Shown here: positions 7,078-16,002 of the stretch, in pieces | Layout: every line of letters begins with the position of its first letter | Numbering within the stretch: the first letter of the stretch is position 1 | Source: an uncultured Dorea sp. | GTDB lineage: Bacteria > Bacillota > Clostridia > Lachnospirales > Lachnospiraceae | DNA: 64,000 nucleotides | Direction: 5' to 3' | NCBI GenBank assembly: GCA_910584095.1 | Contig: CAJTYU010000011.1 | Coordinates: 1-64,000, forward strand | Notes under the pieces: model-generated | The model's database searches: none | What the model saw: the letters and a program-made list of their open reading frames with translations, nothing else | What the model was told of the DNA's origin: nothing | Made by a program: the position numbers and the translations under genes

Positions 7078-8745
7078 CTATACATCCATAATAATCGGAA
7101 GAATCATCGGTCTCCTTTTGGTGCGTTTCCAGATAAATTCATTCATGGTATCCCGGACTACCAGCTTGATCTTACTCCAATCCGCATTCCGCTGATGGTT
7201 CAGGCAGCTGTACACCGCCTCCTCCAAGGCATGTCTTGCATCCTCCATCAGACCTTCCGATTCTCTTACGTACACAAATCCTCTGGAGACGATATCCGGT
7301 CCCGCCAAAAGCTGGTTGGTTCCCCGTTCCAGTGTCATAACTACGATCAAAATACCGTCCTCGGCCAGATGCTGCCGGTCCCGAAGCACGATGTTCCCCA
7401 CGTCTCCCACGCCAAGGCCGTCCACTAATACCTCTCCGGTATGCACCTTGTCTACAACCTTTGCCTCTTTGTCATCCACTTCCAGCACATCGCCGGAGGA
7501 AAGCATAAAAATCCTGTCTTTTGGAATGCCAAGACTCTGTGCAAGCGTAGCGTTCGCCTTTCTGTGACGGTACTCGCCGTGGACCGGAACCGCATATCTG
7601 GGTTTTACCAGAGAATAAATCAGCTTTAACTCCTCCTGACAGGCATGTCCCGACACATGGGCGTCCTGAAAGATGACATTCGCGCCCTTTTCAGACAGTT
7701 CGTTGATTACTCTAGATACGGATTTCTCGTTGCCCGGAATCGGATTCGAACTGAAAATGACCGTATCATTAGGCATAATCGTAACCTTTCTATGAATATC
7801 CGCCGCCATTCTGGACAGCGCCGCCATGGATTCTCCCTGACTGCCCGTAGTAATCAGCACCGTCTTCTCCGGCGGATAATTTTTAAGCTGGTCAATCTCT
7901 ACCAGCGTTTTATCCGGTACATGCAAATACCCCAGTTCCTGCGCCGTAGAAATAATATTTACCATACTCCGGCCTTCCACAACGACCTTTCTTCCATATT
8001 TGTACGCCGAATTAATGATCTGCTGAACACGATCCACATTAGACGCAAACGTTGCGATAATAATACGCGTGTTTTTGTATTCTGCAAATAAGTGGTCAAA
8101 AGTATACCCCACCGTCCGCTCAGACTGGGTAAATCCCTTCCTCTCTGCGTTGGTGCTGTCGGATAGGAGCGCCAGTACGCCCTTCTTCCCAATCTCAGCA
8201 AAACGCTGCAGATCAATTGCGTCTCCAAATACCGGCGTATAGTCTACCTTAAAATCTCCCGTATGAATTACCACGCCCGCCGGCGAATAAATAGCCAGCG
8301 CCGACGCATCCTGAATACTATGGTTCGTCTTAATAAATTCAATCCGAAACTGGCCCAGCATAATAGACTGTCCATGCCGCACTACCTTCCTTCTCGTAGA
8401 ACGCAGGAGATTATGCTCCGCAAGCTTCTTCTCAATAATACCCATCGTCAGCTTTGTCCCGTAAATCGGAAGATTCATCTCCTTCAGCACATAAGACAAC
8501 GCTCCAATATGGTCCTCGTGTCCATGGGTGATCACAAACCCCTTCACCTTTTGAATATTGTCCTTCAGATACGTAATATCTGGAATTACCAGATCAATTC
8601 CCAGCATATCATCCTCCGGGAACGCCAGACCGCAGTCCACAACAACAATACTGTCTTCATACTCAAAGGCAGTAATATTCATTCCAATCTTTTCCAGACC
8701 TCCCAGCGGAATGATACGCAATTTTCCATTGTTTCTTTTCTTCAA
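7078..8745 (-). CDS. rnj: Ribonuclease J
   Basis: A 555-residue metallo-beta-lactamase/beta-CASP ribonuclease with 5'-3' exo- and endonuclease activity, central to mRNA decay and rRNA maturation in Firmicutes. The zinc motif HGHEDHIGAL is near residue 75, the beta-CASP domain follows, and VPVHGEYRH and the C-terminal domain are complete. The start is TTG 8745 with GGAGGTG just upstream. Length agrees with RNase J1/J2. First gene of a probable rnj-trmR-trhP unit. Confidence 0.95.
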   Translation of the reverse strand: MKKRNNGKLRIIPLGGLEKIGMNITAFEYEDSIVVVDCGLAFPEDDMLGIDLVIPDITYLKDNIQKVKGFVITHGHEDHIGALSYVLKEMNLPIYGTKLTMGIIEKKLAEHNLLRSTRRKVVRHGQSIMLGQFRIEFIKTNHSIQDASALAIYSPAGVVIHTGDFKVDYTPVFGDAIDLQRFAEIGKKGVLALLSDSTNAERKGFTQSERTVGYTFDHLFAEYKNTRIIIATFASNVDRVQQIINSAYKYGRKVVVEGRSMVNIISTAQELGYLHVPDKTLVEIDQLKNYPPEKTVLITTGSQGESMAALSRMAADIHRKVTIMPNDTVIFSSNPIPGNEKSVSRVINELSEKGANVIFQDAHVSGHACQEELKLIYSLVKPRYAVPVHGEYRHRKANATLAQSLGIPKDRIFMLSSGDVLEVDDKEAKVVDKVHTGEVLVDGLGVGDVGNIVLRDRQHLAEDGILIVVMTLERGTNQLLAGPDIVSRGFVYVRESEGLMEDARHALEEAVYSCLNHQRNADWSKIKLVVRDTMNEFIWKRTKRRPMILPIIMDV

Positions 8746-8946
8746 ACCTTCACCTCCATGTATTATTTGATCCGTTCTTCTCTTATCTTTTTAGAAATTC
8801 CATGCATTACCGCAAAAACTTATCTGTAACCTCTACAGTCCCGTCTCTTCCTTAGGCAATCCAAGGCGCACAAATGCCTTATATGAACAAACGAGCTTCT
8901 TTATGCTGATTCTGCATCAAATCTCCTTTGTACAGACGACTTGCCG

Positions 8947-9207
8947 TTACCGTTCGATATCCACATCCTCCAGTAACTCGTCAAATATTTTAAATACAGC
9001 ATCAAGCTCCACATCGTCCTCTACGAACTCATAGATACTGTCTGTATTGTCTGCCCCAGCCTTATCCTTTAATATCATACACTCTGCATCCCCGAACTCG
9101 GAATCAGTCACCAAAATATAAGATACTCCATTCACCTTTGTCTGCTCCAGCACATAAAACTCCAATTCCTCGCCGGTCTCATCAGACATCATGCTAATCT
9201 TTTCCAT
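8947..9207 (-). CDS. DUF1292 family protein (YrzB-like)
   Basis: An 86-residue acidic protein with the DUF1292 pattern (ISMMSDETGEELEFYVLEQTKVNG..YILVTD). Function unknown. It follows ruvX by 12 bases, giving the order ireB-ruvX-DUF1292 found in many Firmicutes (yrzL-yrrK-yrzB in B. subtilis), so co-transcription is likely. The 200 bases between it and rnj hold nothing I recognise. Confidence 0.85.
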   Translation of the reverse strand: MEKISMMSDETGEELEFYVLEQTKVNGVSYILVTDSEFGDAECMILKDKAGADNTDSIYEFVEDDVELDAVFKIFDELLEDVDIER

Positions 9208-9219
9208 CTATAGACACCT

Positions 9220-9639
9220 CTAACACTTTGAATCCAGATATCCCTGCAAAATAAAAACCGCCGCAATCTTATCAATATACTGCTTACGGTTTTCTCGTCT
9301 CACTTTATTCTCAATCAAAGTCCGTTCTGCTTCCACCGTAGTAAGGCGCTCGTCCCACATAACAACCTCAAGTCCTGTTCGGCGTCTTAACATCTCGCCA
9401 AATTCCAAAGCTTTCTTCGCTCTCTCCCCAATGTCATTATTCATATGCTTCGGCAGCCCCAGCACAATACGCTCCGCCTCATATTCACGGATCAGTTCTT
9501 CAATGCGGGCGCATGTCCTCCGAAGCTTGCTCTCGTCTTTTCTCCAAATTGTCTCTACAGCCTGAGCTGTAATGCCCAGCGGATCGCTTACTGCAACGCC
9601 AACCGTCTTAGAGCCATAGTCAAGCCCCATAATCCTCAT
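9220..9639 (-). CDS. ruvX: Putative pre-16S rRNA nuclease / Holliday junction resolvase-like YqgF (RuvX)
   Basis: A 139-residue RNase H-fold protein. The first catalytic Asp sits in LDYGSKTVGVAVSDPLG, the second acidic site in VLGLPKHMN..IGERAK and the third in WDERLTTVEAE. The family processes the 5' end of 16S rRNA and resembles RuvC resolvases. Length is standard. It sits in the conserved ireB-ruvX-DUF1292 cluster, 3 bases after ireB. Confidence 0.93.
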   Translation of the reverse strand: MRIMGLDYGSKTVGVAVSDPLGITAQAVETIWRKDESKLRRTCARIEELIREYEAERIVLGLPKHMNNDIGERAKKALEFGEMLRRRTGLEVVMWDERLTTVEAERTLIENKVRRENRKQYIDKIAAVFILQGYLDSKC

Positions 9640-9642
9640 ATA

Positions 9643-9909
9643 CTATTCTTCCCATCCCTGATACTCAATATACGCCTTCAGCATCTCTTCTACCAGCTCG
9701 TCCCGTTCCATCTTCATAATCCGGCTTCTCGCACCGTTATAGCTTGTGATATATGTCGGATCACCTGACATAATATATCCAACAATCTGATTCACCGGAT
9801 TATAACCTTTCTCGCTCAGAGCCTTGTACACAATCTCAAGAATATCTTTTGCTTGAATCTGTGGACCGCTTTCTACCTGAAAAAACTGGGTGCTGCTTAA
9901 ATCTTTCAT
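9643..9909 (-). CDS. IreB family regulatory phosphoprotein
   Basis: An 88-residue member of the IreB/UPF0297 family (DUF965). The long conserved core from VYKALSEKGYNPVNQIVGYI through GDPTYITSYNGAR is present. In Enterococcus IreB is phosphorylated on N-terminal threonines by the PASTA kinase IreK and affects cephalosporin resistance. Here the N-terminus is MKDLSSTQFF, so only one Thr is available. The start at 9909 is preferred over 9927 because it has AGAGGACG upstream. Leads ruvX. Confidence 0.88.
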   Translation of the reverse strand: MKDLSSTQFFQVESGPQIQAKDILEIVYKALSEKGYNPVNQIVGYIMSGDPTYITSYNGARSRIMKMERDELVEEMLKAYIEYQGWEE

Positions 9910-9966
9910 ATACTCACGTCCTCTCACAATACTTCTTTATCATTCTACATGAAACCATTCTAAAAT

Positions 9967-11280
9967 TCAATCCATTATTTGTAAACGATTCTGAATTTCT
10001 ATATTTATTAAACGATTTATAAGATTTTCTTCACTTTTTTGTCTGACTTTCACATATTCTCTTGTATGCCCCGTCTGCCAGATTTCTCCGTCTAGAATTA
10101 CTTCTTCCTCGATCAGAACCTCCACAGTCCTTCCAATCAGCTTCTCCTCATATTCCCGTTTCTTCTGCTTCCCCATAGCGATCAGCTTACTGCTCCTTGC
10201 CGCCTTTACCTGCTCCGGAACCTGCCCTTCCATCACTGCCGCCCTCGTGCCCTGCCGCTTCGAATATTTAAAAATATGAGTCTCATAAAATCCTATCTTC
10301 TCCACAAACGCCATAGACTCTGCAAATTCTTCCTCCGTCTCTCCCGGAAATCCCACGATCACATCAGTGGTAATCGCCGGATTCACAAAGAATCTCCGCA
10401 GAATCCTGCATTTCTCCTCATACTCCTTTGCCGTATATCTTCGGTTCATCCGCTTCAAGGTGGCATTGCACCCGCTCTGCAGAGACAAATGAAAATGCGG
10501 GCACACTTTCGGAAGGAGGGCAAGTTCCGCCGCAAATTCCTCTGTAATGATCCCCGGTTCTAAGGAGCCCAGACGGATCCTTAAAATTCCATCCACCTGA
10601 TGTACCGCCTTTATCAGTGACAGCAGGCTCTCTCCGGTATCCGCGCCATAGGAGCTTAAATGTATGCCCGTCAGCACTGCCTCCTGATAACCATTTGCAG
10701 CAAGCCTCCTCATCTCGTCCGCCACATCCTCCAGCTTCCTGCTTCTTACCCTTCCTCTTGCATAGGGGATAATACAATAGGAACAGAACTGATTGCACCC
10801 ATCCTGTACCTTTACATTGGCTCTGGTATGTTCCGCCTGTTTCGACAGGGCCAGTTCCTCATATCCGCAAGGTTCATTCATATTATGAAGCGCCGTCCTG
10901 ACCGCTCTCTCTCCCTGATTCCCATATCTGTTCCTGTCCCTCTCCTGAAAATACTCCTCCAGAATCGGAATCAGCTCCTTCTTCCGGTTATTGCCAATAA
11001 TAATATCAATGCATCCATCCGCCACGGTTCCTTTGGTCTGCACATAGCATCCCGCCGCCACGATCACCGCGTCCGGATTCATTTTCCTTGCTTTATGCAG
11101 CATCTGTCTGGACTTCCGGTCTGCGATATTCGTCACCGTGCAGGTATTGATCACATACACGTCCGCGCCCTCTGCAAAAGGCACGATCTCATATCCATTT
11201 TGTTCCAGCAATTCCTGCATGGCTTCCGTCTCATATGCGTTTACTTTGCAACCCAAATTGTGCAATGCTGCTTTTCTCAT
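9967..11280 (-). CDS. mtaB: tRNA t6A37 methylthiotransferase MtaB
   Basis: A 437-residue radical SAM methylthiotransferase that converts t6A to ms2t6A at position 37 of ANN-decoding tRNAs. The N-terminal UPF0004 domain carries three Cys for one Fe-S cluster (LGCKVNAYETEAM, NTCTVTN, AAGCYVQ). The radical SAM motif CNQFCSYCIIPYARG binds the second cluster, and a TRAM domain closes the protein. This fits MtaB rather than MiaB or RimO by the LGCKVNxYE start. Another step on t6A (TrmO) is encoded at 16003-16695. Confidence 0.93.
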   Translation of the reverse strand: MRKAALHNLGCKVNAYETEAMQELLEQNGYEIVPFAEGADVYVINTCTVTNIADRKSRQMLHKARKMNPDAVIVAAGCYVQTKGTVADGCIDIIIGNNRKKELIPILEEYFQERDRNRYGNQGERAVRTALHNMNEPCGYEELALSKQAEHTRANVKVQDGCNQFCSYCIIPYARGRVRSRKLEDVADEMRRLAANGYQEAVLTGIHLSSYGADTGESLLSLIKAVHQVDGILRIRLGSLEPGIITEEFAAELALLPKVCPHFHLSLQSGCNATLKRMNRRYTAKEYEEKCRILRRFFVNPAITTDVIVGFPGETEEEFAESMAFVEKIGFYETHIFKYSKRQGTRAAVMEGQVPEQVKAARSSKLIAMGKQKKREYEEKLIGRTVEVLIEEEVILDGEIWQTGHTREYVKVRQKSEENLINRLINIEIQNRLQIMD

Positions 11281-11357
11281 ATCACTTTCTCCTTGACTTT
11301 TTCCCTGTCAGCTAATAATATGTTTATAGAATCCACATGGAGAGGAGGTTAGCAGGG

Positions 11358-11588
11358 ATGAAGACAGTACAGATTTCATTAAATTCCATTGAAAAGGTCA
11401 AATCATTCGTCAATGTGATCACTCAGTTCGACAATGATTTCGATCTTGTGTCCGGCAGATATGTTATAGACGCCAAGTCTATCATGGGCATTTTCAGCTT
11501 GGACTTGTCCAAACCAATCAGTCTTAACATCCATTCTGATGACGATGTAGATAAGGTTCTGGAGGTTTTACAGCCATATCTGGTATAG
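11358..11588 (+). CDS. HPr-like protein lacking the phospho-acceptor histidine
   Basis: A 76-residue protein with the HPr fold pattern, including the regulatory-serine region (DAKSIMGIFSLDL around residues 38-50). HPr proper carries His15 in a GLHARPA loop; here the equivalent stretch (NSIEKVKSFVNVI) has no histidine, so it cannot relay phosphate from enzyme I in the usual way. The Ser46-like residue remains, so a regulatory role (catabolite control or sensing by an HPr kinase) is possible but is inference. The start at 11358 follows AGGAGG at 11342-11347; an upstream in-frame ATG at 11337 would put that site inside the gene. Confidence 0.8.
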   Translation: MKTVQISLNSIEKVKSFVNVITQFDNDFDLVSGRYVIDAKSIMGIFSLDLSKPISLNIHSDDDVDKVLEVLQPYLV

Positions 11589-11738
11589 AAATGAATACGG
11601 CTTTTGCCGGAAGTGCGCGAAGGTTCTCTTAACGGACATTCATCATCCGTTAAGAGCGCCCAGTACCCCATCCTTAGAGTTCCTGTGCAGTCGGAAAATA
11701 AACCGAACTATTTGCACAAGGGATTTCAGGACGGAGCA

Positions 11739-12920
11739 TTAGCGCACTTCAATTATTTCCACCGTATCAATCGCAGTTCTCACAAGCTCATCAATCTTTT
11801 CCGTCAGCTTTTCCTCCGACCGTTTGATCATCTTAATACTCGGCTTTGTAACCGGATGCTTTGCCACGAAAATGGTGCAGCAATCCTCAAAAGGCTGTAT
11901 CGACGTCTCATAGGTTCCAATCCTCTCTGATACTTCTACAATCTCTTGTTTGTCAAACCCAATCAGCGGACGGTAAACCGGAAGGCCGCATACCTCATTA
12001 GTCGCCGCAAGGCTCTGCATAGTCTGGCTTGCCACCTGACCGATGCTCTCCCCCGTAATCAGTCCAAGACACCCGCTCTCCTCAGCAAAATGTTCCGCAA
12101 TCTTCATCATATATCTGCGCATAATGATCGTCAGCTCATCATGGGGACACTGATCATAGATATAAAGCTGTATATCTGTGAAATTTACCACATTCAGACG
12201 GATAGGACCCGCGTACTCCGCCACGATTTGCGCCAGCTCCACAACCTTCTGTTTCGCCCGCTCGCTGGTATAGGGAGGCGCATGAAAATACGTCGCTTCA
12301 AGGCCCACGCCGCGCTTTGCAATCATATAACCTGCCACCGGGCTGTCAATCCCGCCGGACAGAAGAAGCATCGCCTTTCCGTTGGTCCCCACAGGCATTC
12401 CGCCAGGGCCTGGAATAATCTGAGAATAGATATAAATCTCATTGCGGACTTCAATGTGCAGAAGCACATCCGGCCTGTGCACATCTACCCGGATTCCCGG
12501 AAACGCACCAAGAACCGCTTCTCCAACGGCACAATTAATTTCCATAGAATTAAGAGGATAAGTCTTTCTGCTTCTTCTTGCTTCTACCTTAAAGGTAATA
12601 TTTTTATCCGGGTACATCTCATCCATAAAGGAAACCACGTCTTCTTTCAGCTTTTCAAACCCTTCATCCTTCCTTCGGACCACCGGGCAGATCCCCACCA
12701 GACCAAATACCTTCTTAAGCTGTCCGATTACTTCGTCACAGTCATAATCTCCCGCGCAGTCCACATAAATTCTGGCTTGGGATTTGTGCACCTGAAATTC
12801 CCCGTCAATGTCCTTCAAGGCATACCTCACCTGCCTGACCAGCGCATCCTCAAACAAATGCCGGTTTTTTCCTTTTATTCCTATTTCTCCGTATTTTAAC
12901 AAAAATGTCTGAAATATCAT
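11739..12920 (-). CDS. thiI: tRNA 4-thiouridine synthetase ThiI
   Basis: A 393-residue protein with an N-terminal ferredoxin-like/THUMP region and a PP-loop ATPase (LLSGGIDSPVAGYMIAKRG, near residues 183-200). It adenylates uridine 8 of tRNA for s4U formation. It ends without the C-terminal rhodanese domain of E. coli ThiI, as is usual in Gram-positive bacteria, so sulfur transfer must rely on a partner: the cysteine desulfurase encoded immediately upstream. Thiazole synthesis is the alternative role of this family, but no thi genes are nearby. Confidence 0.93.
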   Translation of the reverse strand: MIFQTFLLKYGEIGIKGKNRHLFEDALVRQVRYALKDIDGEFQVHKSQARIYVDCAGDYDCDEVIGQLKKVFGLVGICPVVRRKDEGFEKLKEDVVSFMDEMYPDKNITFKVEARRSRKTYPLNSMEINCAVGEAVLGAFPGIRVDVHRPDVLLHIEVRNEIYIYSQIIPGPGGMPVGTNGKAMLLLSGGIDSPVAGYMIAKRGVGLEATYFHAPPYTSERAKQKVVELAQIVAEYAGPIRLNVVNFTDIQLYIYDQCPHDELTIIMRRYMMKIAEHFAEESGCLGLITGESIGQVASQTMQSLAATNEVCGLPVYRPLIGFDKQEIVEVSERIGTYETSIQPFEDCCTIFVAKHPVTKPSIKMIKRSEEKLTEKIDELVRTAIDTVEIIEVR

Positions 12921-12940
12921 CCTGTGTTTCCTTTCTATTC

Positions 12941-14098
12941 TTAATGCCGTGTATAACGTCTCAGCATCGGCACCAGTTCATTTAAACAATCCAATGTATA
13001 ATCAATTTCTTCCCGCGTAGTAAATTCCGACATACTGAACCGAAGTGTAGCATCCAGATACTCCTTTCCGGTACCGATGCCTTTCAGCACCCCGCTGACT
13101 GCCGGATGGTTCGATGCACAGGCAGACCCAGAGGATACGCAGATTCCCTTATCCTCCAGCGCATGAAGCAGGACCTCGCTCCGGATACCCGCAAATCCTA
13201 CGCTAATGATATGAGGCGCGCTGGTCTCGTCATACAGCCCATGAATGGTGGTCTGTGGGATCTTCGTCACCTCTTCTATAAAATGCGCCTTTAAACTTCT
13301 CATATTCGCTACCTTTTCATCCAGATTCTGGTAGATCATCGCAGCAGCCGCAGAAAGTCCCGCGATCCCCGGTACATTTTCTGTCCCGGAGCGGATATTC
13401 TTCTGCTGTTCTCCGCCAAATACGATTGGTTTGATCTTCACATGTTCGTCAATATAGAGGAATCCGGTCCCCTTGGGACCATGAATCTTATGTCCGCTGG
13501 CAGTCAGCATATCCACCTTCAGCTTTTTCGGATAAATGCGGTACTTCCCAAATCCCTGCACCGCGTCCACATGGAACAGGATGTTCTTATTATAAGCCTT
13601 CACCATACTTGCCGCTTCCAGTATCGGCTGCACGGAGCCAACCTCATTATTAACATACATCACAGATACCAGTATGGTATCTTCACAGAGCGCTTCCTTC
13701 AATACTTTCAGTTTAATCCTTCCATAGGAATCCACCGGAAGATAGGTGACCCGAAACCCCTCCTCCTCTTCCAGATACCGCATCGTATTCAGAATGGCCG
13801 GATGCTCGATGGACGAAGTAATCAGATGATTCCCCGCCCTTTTATTTGCTCTGGAAGCGCCGATCAACGCCAGATTATCCCCTTCCGTGCCTCCCGATGT
13901 GAAAAATATCTCCTTCGGCTGTACCTTCATAAGCTTAGCAAGTGTTTCTTTTGCTTCTTTTATATACTTCTCTGCATCCACGCCCCGGTAATGCATGGAA
14001 GAAGGATTCCCAAAATCCTCACACATCACCTTGCGCACCACATCGCCCGCCTGTTCATAGGCTCTGGTGGTTGCAGAGTTATCCAGATAAACATCCAT
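12941..14098 (-). CDS. Cysteine desulfurase (NifS/IscS family), partner of ThiI
   Basis: A 385-residue PLP enzyme. The N-terminus MDVYLDNSATT is typical; the PLP lysine is in SGHKIHGPKGTGF and the catalytic Cys in SSGSACASNHPAVS. The frame is open up to 14194, but family alignment puts the start at ATG 14098. It takes sulfur from cysteine as an enzyme persulfide and, being 20 bases upstream of thiI, is likely its dedicated donor (as NifZ is in B. subtilis). No iscU or other Fe-S assembly gene is adjacent. Confidence 0.92.
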   Translation of the reverse strand: MDVYLDNSATTRAYEQAGDVVRKVMCEDFGNPSSMHYRGVDAEKYIKEAKETLAKLMKVQPKEIFFTSGGTEGDNLALIGASRANKRAGNHLITSSIEHPAILNTMRYLEEEEGFRVTYLPVDSYGRIKLKVLKEALCEDTILVSVMYVNNEVGSVQPILEAASMVKAYNKNILFHVDAVQGFGKYRIYPKKLKVDMLTASGHKIHGPKGTGFLYIDEHVKIKPIVFGGEQQKNIRSGTENVPGIAGLSAAAAMIYQNLDEKVANMRSLKAHFIEEVTKIPQTTIHGLYDETSAPHIISVGFAGIRSEVLLHALEDKGICVSSGSACASNHPAVSGVLKGIGTGKEYLDATLRFSMSEFTTREEIDYTLDCLNELVPMLRRYTRH

Positions 14099-14180
14099 GA
14101 TAAACTCCCTAATTATTCTTACTATATTAATATGCCGCTTCCGCTCTCTTGACAGTGTGTCCCCGGCGCAAAACGTCTTA

Positions 14181-14921
14181 TTAACCATCCTCAAGATGAT
14201 ACATCAAAATAGACAAAACCGCAAGTCCCGCCGTTTCTGTCCTTAGTATCCGCTTTCCAAGCGTAATCTCCTCTGCTCCGGCTTCCAGCGCCATATATAC
14301 TTCTTCCTTATCAAAACCGCCTTCCGGTCCGATAAAAATTCCAATCGACTGCCCCGGCTTTACCGCCTCGATCACCTTCCTTGTATGCTCCATTCCCGCC
14401 GCCAGCTCATAGGGAATGAACACTGCGTCAAGCTTCCCGGCAAGGGAAAGCGCCTCCCTAAACCCTACTACCCGGCTTACCTTCGGAATCCTTCCCCTGC
14501 CGGACTGCTTGGCCGCCCCTCTTGCAATCGCATTCCAGCGGTTTACTCTTTTCTCCGCCTTTTTCTCATCCAGCCTGACCACACAGCGCTTCATCACCGT
14601 GGGAATCACCTGATACGCCCCAAGCTCCACCGCCTTCTGTATGATCAGTTCCATCTTATCCCCCTTGGGAAGTCCCTGAAACAGGTAAATCTCAGAAGCA
14701 AGCTCCGTATCCACCGCCTCCTCCGTCAAAATTTCCAGTAACGCCTCGTCCTCTCCATAATCTTCTATCCGGCACAAATATCTGCGGTTATCTCCGTCGC
14801 TGACGGATGCCTGCTCCCCCCGCTTCATCCTAAGGACATTCCTCATATGGTTTACATCGGAACCCTGTATATGGATATAAGGTTTCTCCACCTGATTTGC
14901 TGTTACAAAAAAATGCTGCAT
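14181..14921 (-). CDS. rsmE: 16S rRNA m3U1498 methyltransferase RsmE
   Basis: A 246-residue SPOUT-class methyltransferase. A PUA-like N-terminal domain (HMRNVLRMKRG) is followed by the knotted SAM-binding C-terminus (IGIFIGPEGGFDKEEV, then TLGKRILRTETAGLAVLSIL). Methylates N3 of U1498 in helix 44 of 16S rRNA. It follows prmA by 13 bases, the usual prmA-rsmE order in Firmicutes. Confidence 0.95.
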   Translation of the reverse strand: MQHFFVTANQVEKPYIHIQGSDVNHMRNVLRMKRGEQASVSDGDNRRYLCRIEDYGEDEALLEILTEEAVDTELASEIYLFQGLPKGDKMELIIQKAVELGAYQVIPTVMKRCVVRLDEKKAEKRVNRWNAIARGAAKQSGRGRIPKVSRVVGFREALSLAGKLDAVFIPYELAAGMEHTRKVIEAVKPGQSIGIFIGPEGGFDKEEVYMALEAGAEEITLGKRILRTETAGLAVLSILMYHLEDG

Positions 14922-14934
14922 CCTTCCACCTACT

Positions 14935-15888
14935 CTAATTCTTTCTGGCAGTCACCGACACCCATTCTCCCTGTCGGGTCACCTCCAGCACCTCAAATCC
15001 CGCCGCCTTCACAGCCTCCACAACCGTCTCTTCCTTCTCCTCTATAATCCCGCTGGTAATATAAATCCCGCCGGGCTTAAGATGCTCTCGGATCACAGGC
15101 GTCAGCGGCACCAGCACGTCAGCCAGAATATTGGCGGCGGCAATATCAAACCTCTCATACCCAGCCTGCTTCTGCGCCTCTACATCGTCAATGATATTTC
15201 CAATCATAACCTCATACTGTCTCCGGCTTATGCCGTTGGCTTCCATATTCTCATGCGTCGCCGTAATCGCGCAAGGGTCCAGATCTGTACCCACCGAATA
15301 CCTCGCGCCGAATTTCAGCGCCAGCATTCCAAGGATTCCGCTGCCGCATCCCACATCCAAAACGACCGTTTCTTCGGTCACATATTTTTTCAGCTGGCGG
15401 ATACATAATTGGGTTGTCTCATGCATCCCTGTGCCAAACGCCGTCCCCGGGTCAATATGGATAATCATCTTATCCTCGTCTTCCGGCGTAACCTCCTCCC
15501 ACGAAGGGATGATCAGCACATCGTCAATGGTAAACTGGTGAAAATACTTCTTCCAATTATTAATCCAGTCCACATCCTCTGTCTGGGACTCTTCGATTTC
15601 TGCCTCTCCCACATCCATATAAGTCCCAATCTGTGCAAGCTCCTCTCTAACGGCGGCAAGCACAGACTCCTGATCTTCCTCCACATCCAAATAGAAACTA
15701 ATATAGGCGGTTCCGTCGTCCTCCCCGAACTCCGGCAGGATATCTACAAACATCTGCTCCTGTTCCAGCGCCGTAAGGGGGACCTTATCCTCAATTTCCA
15801 CTCCCTGAATCCCAAGTTCCATCAGACTGTTGCAGACCATATCCTCTGCTGCCGTAGTAGTCTTGATTCTGAATTTATTCCATTTCAT
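14935..15888 (-). CDS. prmA: Ribosomal protein L11 methyltransferase PrmA
   Basis: A 317-residue class I methyltransferase that trimethylates ribosomal protein L11. The N-terminal L11-binding domain begins MKWNKFRIKTTTAAEDM; the linker has DPGTAFGTGMHETT; motif I is VLDVGCGSGILGMLALKFGA and the catalytic region ANILADVLVPL. Full length. Co-transcribed with rsmE. Confidence 0.95.
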   Translation of the reverse strand: MKWNKFRIKTTTAAEDMVCNSLMELGIQGVEIEDKVPLTALEQEQMFVDILPEFGEDDGTAYISFYLDVEEDQESVLAAVREELAQIGTYMDVGEAEIEESQTEDVDWINNWKKYFHQFTIDDVLIIPSWEEVTPEDEDKMIIHIDPGTAFGTGMHETTQLCIRQLKKYVTEETVVLDVGCGSGILGMLALKFGARYSVGTDLDPCAITATHENMEANGISRRQYEVMIGNIIDDVEAQKQAGYERFDIAAANILADVLVPLTPVIREHLKPGGIYITSGIIEEKEETVVEAVKAAGFEVLEVTRQGEWVSVTARKN

Positions 15889-16002
15889 ACATTACACCTC
15901 ATAAAGTCTGTGCCCAAAGCCAGATTCTTCTATCTTCGAACCGTCATAAACCGGCAGAAGCGCTGCCGTTTTCATCCATCTTATCATATCCGCCAAAAAT
16001 GC

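Noticed and set aside
11610..11750. Distant inverted repeat GAAGTGCGC/GCGCACTTC and a CTCTTAACGGA hairpin between the HPr-like gene and thiI
   Set aside because: The outer pair includes the last codons of thiI and lies 120 bases apart, so it is probably chance; the inner hairpin (11626-11656) lacks a T-run, so I do not call it a terminator.
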